Assembly: GCA_008921705.1 (NCBI GenBank)
Contig: VFFE01006862.1
Span: 688,030-752,029, forward strand
Length of the DNA: 64,000 nt
Direction: 5' to 3'
From: Burhinus oedicnemus
Taxonomy: Eukaryota; Chordata; Aves; Charadriiformes; Burhinidae
Part shown: positions 61,801 through 64,000 of the stretch, piece by piece
Layout: each line of letters opens with the position of its first letter
Position numbering within the stretch: position 1 is the stretch's first letter
Program-made: the position numbers and the translations under genes
The notes under the pieces: generated by a model
Database searches by the model: none
The model's input: only the letters and a program-made list of their open reading frames with translations
What the model was told of the DNA's origin: nothing

Positions 61801-63632
61801 GAAGGATGCTGTGACAGACAGTGTCAAAAGCCTTACTAATATCCAGAAGAACTACATCTACAACCTTCCCTTCATCCACTTTCCATAGAAGGATATCAAA
61901 TTACTTAAACAGGACTTTCCCTTTGTAAACCTAAGCTGAATGTGCCTGATGATTGGCATTATTCTTTACATGCCTTTAAACAGTACCCAGTATAATCATC
62001 CCCATAATTTTTCCAGGAATGAAGTTAGACTAAAAGGTCTGTAGTTTCCTGGGTCTTCCCTCACATCTTTTTTGCAAATTGGAATAACGCTGTCTAGCTT
62101 TCAGTCATCAGCGACCTCCCCAGACTCCCAAGACCTTTGGTAGAGGATCGAGAGGGGTCCTGCCATAACATCTGCCAGCTCCTTCTCTACTCTGGGATGA
62201 GTCCCATCAGGCCCCATAGACTTGTGAACATTCAGTTGATACAGCTGGTCCCTTACAATTTCAGTGTCCAGTTATGCATAGTTTTGCAGAATCCATAAAT
62301 ACAGATCCATTCTATGTAAACTAATGTTTGATACTCCAGGTTACCAATTTTTTTGTAAGAGAAGTATTTCATTTGAATGTATGATACTCATTTCAGATAA
62401 TCGTTGACAAACAAGAAGCTTTATTTCCTCAGCAGTGTTTCAGACAGCTGTTCACACTCTCCACTTCTTATGAGTTAAAAATAACTTACCTCGCTCCAGT
62501 TGCCTACGATCCAGTAGGCATCACCAGGCAAATTGTTGGATGTTATTAGGTGGCTGTTTTCTGTGACATTCGTTAAAACACCCCCGGATGTTGCACTTTG
62601 GTTCCTCAGAGCATGCTTGAGAGCTGACAATTGTGTGCTGGAGGTTACGGTGTCAGGTAGCTTCTTTTCTCTTTTGTCATCAGTCTGGTCTTTTGGTACA
62701 CGACCAAACACTGTGGGCATTACTGTAACCGATGCTTGTGGGGTAGTTACTTCTACAACAGGCACATCAACTTGCAGACTGTTTGCTGTTGTTGGAAATG
62801 CCAACCCTTGGGCTGCTTTGCTAACAGGAAGGAGTGTAGAAGGTTCTTGGTGATGAGATGCTGGGGGGTGCTGAGAAGTCACGCTCTCATTTTGAAGGAC
62901 AGCAGAGCTGGTATCTAGGGTTGTGCTCCTGGTTCTGATTTCAGGATTGAGTTCTGTGCTGTAAAGGATATCAGCTGGTTTCTCACTGCCTCCAACTGAC
63001 CCATCAATGTCGTCAGATTCTTCAGTTAAGTAATCATAGCTGGAAGTTATTTCTGGACTACTGGTAAAAGAGGAGACAGGAGTGTTCTCATTTCTTTGCA
63101 CCTCACTCTCTACAGTAGAAACTAACTCACTTTCAGAAATATTTTCAGCATACCTTATAATTTCAGTACTTAAACTATTATGAAAAGGCCATGAAGTAGT
63201 ATTTTGGTGTGAACTATTTTCAGTAGACACAACCGGATAATTGTAAACATCACTTGATCCAGCAAAATTATTTTGTAATGTTTTGTTGGCTGCTCCATCT
63301 TCTTCTGAGACATTACTCAAACCAGAGGATGTAGGCAAACAGGGAGTTACACTTTCAGGCTTGGGTATTTTTGTCGTTGTATGGGACCTTGGGCTTGGCA
63401 TGGGTATTCTGTGAGGAGGACTCCGTTCAGGGTTAGTAGTTGTTTTTCTGATTATGATCTTTCCTCTTCTGGGTGCCGGTGGAGGTATCAGAAATCTTCC
63501 AGCAGAAGGACACTGCTGGAGACCACACAGGGCCTTAGAGTTTGGTCTTTTGGAAGTATCACATGGCTCATCATTATTTTTGGCACAAGTGACATTACGA
63601 GTCCTTATTCCACCACCACAAGTAACCGTGCA
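34653..63632 (-). CDS. ADAMTS12: ADAMTS12, C-terminal exons, with the TSR/mucin exon present three times
   Basis: ADAMTS12 is a secreted zinc metalloprotease of the extracellular matrix; only its non-catalytic C-terminal part is here. In transcript order the exons are 63632-62490, 58724-57582, 53816-52674 (three identical TSR plus mucin-spacer exons), 44062-43910, 41144-40971, 39277-39131, 37149-36996 (one TSR each) and 34888-34653 (PLAC domain and stop). With one mucin exon this is 2,007 nt and 668 residues; with all three it is 4,293 nt and 1,430 residues. Every junction is GT-AG and in phase. Identity rests on the domain order, the GLQQCPS segment after the first TSR, CDWTKRP in the fourth, and the PLAC six-Cys pattern. 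ADAMTS7, the closest paralogue, also has a mucin domain, but the sequence details and the TARS1 neighbour favour ADAMTS12. Upstream exons (signal peptide, protease, first TSRs) lie right of the window. Confidence 0.95.
34889..36995 (-). other. ADAMTS12 last intron
   Basis: About 2.1 kb, containing the ancient CR1 end at 35500-35970. The remainder holds nothing I recognise. Confidence 0.8.
35500..35970 (+). mobile_element. Ancient amniote CR1 3' end (turtle/crocodile type)
   Basis: The plus strand follows the 3' part of old CR1 elements: near 35665-35705 caggctgtgaacctgtggaa, then a Lys-rich ORF2 end (gcaggatcaaaaagtgatgc), and at the end tagaccactgatctacccag then gggcatttcttatgttt, which matches the conserved 'gaccactggtctgacccagtatggc' type ending of these elements. 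It is much more diverged than the bird-type CR1s in the window. Confidence 0.65.
36996..37149 (-). CDS. ADAMTS12: ADAMTS12 exon: last thrombospondin type 1 repeat
   Basis: Acceptor ctctttcag, donor gtatga on the minus strand. 51 codons plus one base: [18 protein letters not shown]..., ending SLQECRKST. The Cys pattern CxxxCGGG, then KC, MC, KC, EC is a TSR. It starts in phase 0 like the other TSR exons but ends in phase 1, joining the PLAC exon with a Gly. Confidence 0.95.
37150..39130 (-). other. ADAMTS12 intron, AT-rich
   Basis: About 2 kb of AT-rich sequence; no repeat or extra exon recognised. Confidence 0.8.
39131..39277 (-). CDS. ADAMTS12: ADAMTS12 exon: thrombospondin type 1 repeat with CDWTKRP
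   Basis: Acceptor tttgttag, donor gtagga on the minus strand. 49 codons, phase 0/0, from [16 protein letters not shown] to [11 protein letters not shown]. The [10 protein letters not shown] segment closely resembles the human counterpart. This donor departs from the consensus more than the others in the gene (CCG|gtagga). Confidence 0.93.
39278..40970 (-). other. ADAMTS12 intron
   Basis: About 1.7 kb with no repeat or exon that I recognise. Confidence 0.8.
40971..41144 (-). CDS. ADAMTS12: ADAMTS12 exon: thrombospondin type 1 repeat
   Basis: Acceptor ttctgtacag, donor gtattg on the minus strand. 58 codons, phase 0/0, from [18 protein letters not shown] to [10 protein letters not shown]. The RPFHCQLLG segment marks it as the repeat just after the CYLRPC-containing one. 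Asn replaces Gly in the usual CGGG (CNGG), similar to the CSGG I recall in human. Confidence 0.95.
41218..41239. repeat. (AGG)7 microsatellite
   Basis: Seven AGG triplets in a row, located 74 bp upstream (transcript sense) of an ADAMTS12 exon, where it reads as a CCT pyrimidine run. Confidence 0.9.
42414..42460 (+). mobile_element. CR1 3' tip, extremely 5'-truncated
   Basis: Only the last 47 bp or so of a CR1: ctagatgatctccagaggtc, ccttccaacccctg, then one octamer tgattctgtga. It lies inside an ADAMTS12 intron in antisense orientation. Confidence 0.85.
43910..44062 (-). CDS. ADAMTS12: ADAMTS12 exon: thrombospondin type 1 repeat after the mucin spacer
   Basis: Acceptor gtgtgcag, donor gtaact on the minus strand. 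51 codons, phase 0/0, from [16 protein letters not shown] to [11 protein letters not shown]. It directly follows the last mucin exon, whose end (IVGNWSE) supplies the start of this repeat. [13 protein letters not shown] is nearly the same as I recall in mammals. Confidence 0.95.
45760..46768 (-). mobile_element. CR1 retrotransposon, 1.0 kb, RT and ORF2 C-terminus, frameshifted
   Basis: Octamer tail at the left (tcatagaatcatagaatgg), then on the minus strand from the right: [27 protein letters not shown], then [35 protein letters not shown] and [20 protein letters not shown]. The RT catalytic block reads FAND where an active enzyme has F/YADD. At least two frameshifts split the open frame. It is 5'-truncated just before the GVPQG block. 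Confidence 0.93.
47277..47430 (-). mobile_element. CR1 3' end fragment
   Basis: Tail cagaatcacagaatggttga, then the CR1 3' UTR and the last codons of ORF2, about 150 bp, decayed at its right end. Confidence 0.85.
47885..48380 (+). mobile_element. Ancient CR1-like RT fragment
   Basis: Plus strand: tcccgcagggctctgtccag corresponds to the RT block PQGS, followed by a FINDLxx-like stretch (attttcattaactaattgaa) and a decayed ADDTKLG-like stretch (tcagatgataccaagttgga). Upstream, from 47885, weaker RT similarity is visible. Highly diverged, so an old insertion. Confidence 0.6.
48376..48416. repeat. (TA)n/(CA)n microsatellite
   Basis: Alternating TA and CA dinucleotides over about 40 bp at the end of the old CR1-like fragment. 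Confidence 0.9.
50826..50895. repeat. (AGGAT)14 pentanucleotide array
   Basis: Fourteen uninterrupted AGGAT units, preceded by a few GGAAT units (50804-50818). It abuts the 3' end of the CR1 at 50896, so it probably grew from that element's tail, which in this CR1 group is a pentamer rather than an octamer. Confidence 0.97.
50896..52456 (-). mobile_element. CR1 retrotransposon A, 1.56 kb, left flank of the tandem array
   Basis: The minus strand from the right encodes RT pieces [17 protein letters not shown], then [20 protein letters not shown] (52063 down), then [18 protein letters not shown], then an unbroken 208-codon ORF2 C-terminus (51598 down to 50972). Stops and frameshifts break the RT core, so it is inactive. 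Up to 51499 it differs from the two internal CR1 copies at about two dozen sites; beyond that they appear identical. Confidence 0.93.
52674..53816 (-). CDS. ADAMTS12: ADAMTS12 TSR plus mucin-spacer exon, copy 1 (most 3')
   Basis: 381 codons, phase 0/0; acceptor tttgcag and donor gtaagt on the minus strand. Residues 1-41 are a thrombospondin type 1 repeat ([16 protein letters not shown] ... CGLQQC). Residues 42 to about 370 are a Ser/Thr/Pro-rich mucin-like spacer with about ten N-X-S/T sequons in the exon, expected to be heavily glycosylated. It ends WIVGNWSE, the beginning of the next repeat. No stop or frameshift. In mammals this spacer varies fast, and only the flanking TSR is strongly conserved, as here. 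Confidence 0.96.
55804..57364 (-). mobile_element. Hybrid CR1 (B/A) at first unit junction
   Basis: The left 600 bp (3' end of the element) carries its own set of variants and a different tail flank (tagactagactagaat instead of the AGGAT array). From 56408 it equals CR1 A. It is best explained as a recombinant joining the 3' part of a second CR1 (B) to the 5' part of A. The ORF2 tail lost its last part relative to A: the frame stops after GSKLHQGSF at 56015. Confidence 0.9.
57582..58724 (-). CDS. ADAMTS12: ADAMTS12 TSR plus mucin-spacer exon, copy 2
   Basis: Same 381-codon product as copy 1, with identical splice sites. The intron between copies 1 and 2 is 3,765 bp. If spliced in, copy 2 ends GNWSE and copy 1 begins CTVTC, which recreates a proper TSR boundary (WSE-C), so the repeated protein would have alternating TSR and mucin segments. 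It may be a real coding exon, or an artefact if the array is a mis-assembly. Confidence 0.85.
60712..62272 (-). mobile_element. Hybrid CR1 (B/A) at second unit junction
   Basis: Appears identical to the hybrid at 55804-57364, with the same tail flank and variants. Its being a second hybrid, not a plain B, shows that the array extends by whole units. Confidence 0.9.
62490..63632 (-). CDS. ADAMTS12: ADAMTS12 TSR plus mucin-spacer exon, copy 3
   Basis: Third identical copy of the 381-codon exon, with the same acceptor and donor. Upstream ADAMTS12 exons, or further array units, lie beyond the right edge, so the total number of copies is unknown. Confidence 0.85.
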
Positions 63633-64000
63633 CTGCAAATGAAACAGAATTAATATATCTCCCCTCTTCATTCTGCTGCACATATCAATAAAAATAAGTA
63701 TCAAATGGCACCTGTCTATAATAAAGAAGCATCATTACAAATAATCAATAACAAAGCTTTTCCTGAGGAACAAGCCCTTCATTCTAGTGATGTTCCACTA
63801 TCATGGAGCTGTTTCCAAATTTTCAGAACAGTAAATACGACCTTGGAGAAAGAGAAGTGAAAAAAGACTATGTGAAAAAAAAAAAGAAAGTAATATGCTA
63901 GAATTTGATTTCTTCAGTAAATCACAAAAGTTGTTTAGCCAATACCTTTTCCACCAGCATTATAAAAAACAGACTAAAAACCTGCCATCAAAAACATAGC

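Larger units (their letters stand above)
51500..64000. repeat. Tandem array, unit 4,908 bp, two full units and part of a third
   Basis: Units 51500-56407, 56408-61315 and 61316 to the window edge are head-to-tail. The same open frames recur at exact offsets of 4,908 and 9,816, and the lines I compared by eye show no difference between units, down to an 11-A run at the same place in each. Each unit contains the 5' part of a CR1, the 1,143-bp ADAMTS12 exon with both splice sites, and 3' part of the hybrid CR1. The array probably continues to the right of the window. Confidence 0.97.

Overview
This is a vertebrate, almost certainly bird, genomic window. Its genes are split by GT-AG introns, and its interspersed repeats are nearly all CR1 non-LTR retrotransposons with the 3' ends typical of birds. 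There is no sign of prokaryotic organisation: no operons, RNA genes or CRISPR.

Layout. (1) Positions 142-7883, plus strand: the last nine coding exons of cytosolic threonyl-tRNA synthetase (TARS1), 362 codons plus stop. They hold most of the class II catalytic core, all three zinc ligands and the C-terminal anticodon-binding domain. The probable poly(A) site is near 8.2 kb. (2) About 8.2-31.8 kb: intergenic DNA with CR1 fragments, one of them an unusual 5' half with the ORF1 esterase and endonuclease regions but no RT. I found no credible gene there. (3) 34,653-63,632, minus strand: the 3' end of ADAMTS12, a secreted metalloprotease with thrombospondin repeats (TSRs). From C-terminus backwards it has the PLAC exon, four TSR exons, and the large exon with a TSR plus mucin-like spacer. 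The two genes are tail to tail; I recall the same neighbour order on human chromosome 5p13.

The most striking feature is a head-to-tail tandem array from about 51,500 to the right edge with a period of exactly 4,908 bp. Each unit carries a complete copy of the 1,143-bp TSR/mucin exon with intact splice sites. The exon is 381 codons long and starts and ends in phase 0, so all three copies can be joined in frame, enlarging the mucin/TSR module from 381 to 1,143 residues. The units also carry a CR1 element. The leftmost CR1 differs from the two internal ones at about two dozen positions up to 51,499, and from there the copies look identical. This is the pattern expected if unequal crossing-over between two CR1 copies made the array. 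The lack of divergence means it is either very young, homogenised, or an assembly artefact.

The second notable item is an unannotated exon-like segment in TARS1 (2211-2308). It is 98 bp, has good splice sites and an open frame, and would shift the frame into a stop in a later exon, so it could be a poison exon. Exon boundaries were derived by translating across each junction and checking that phases and lengths agree. CR1 limits are approximate.
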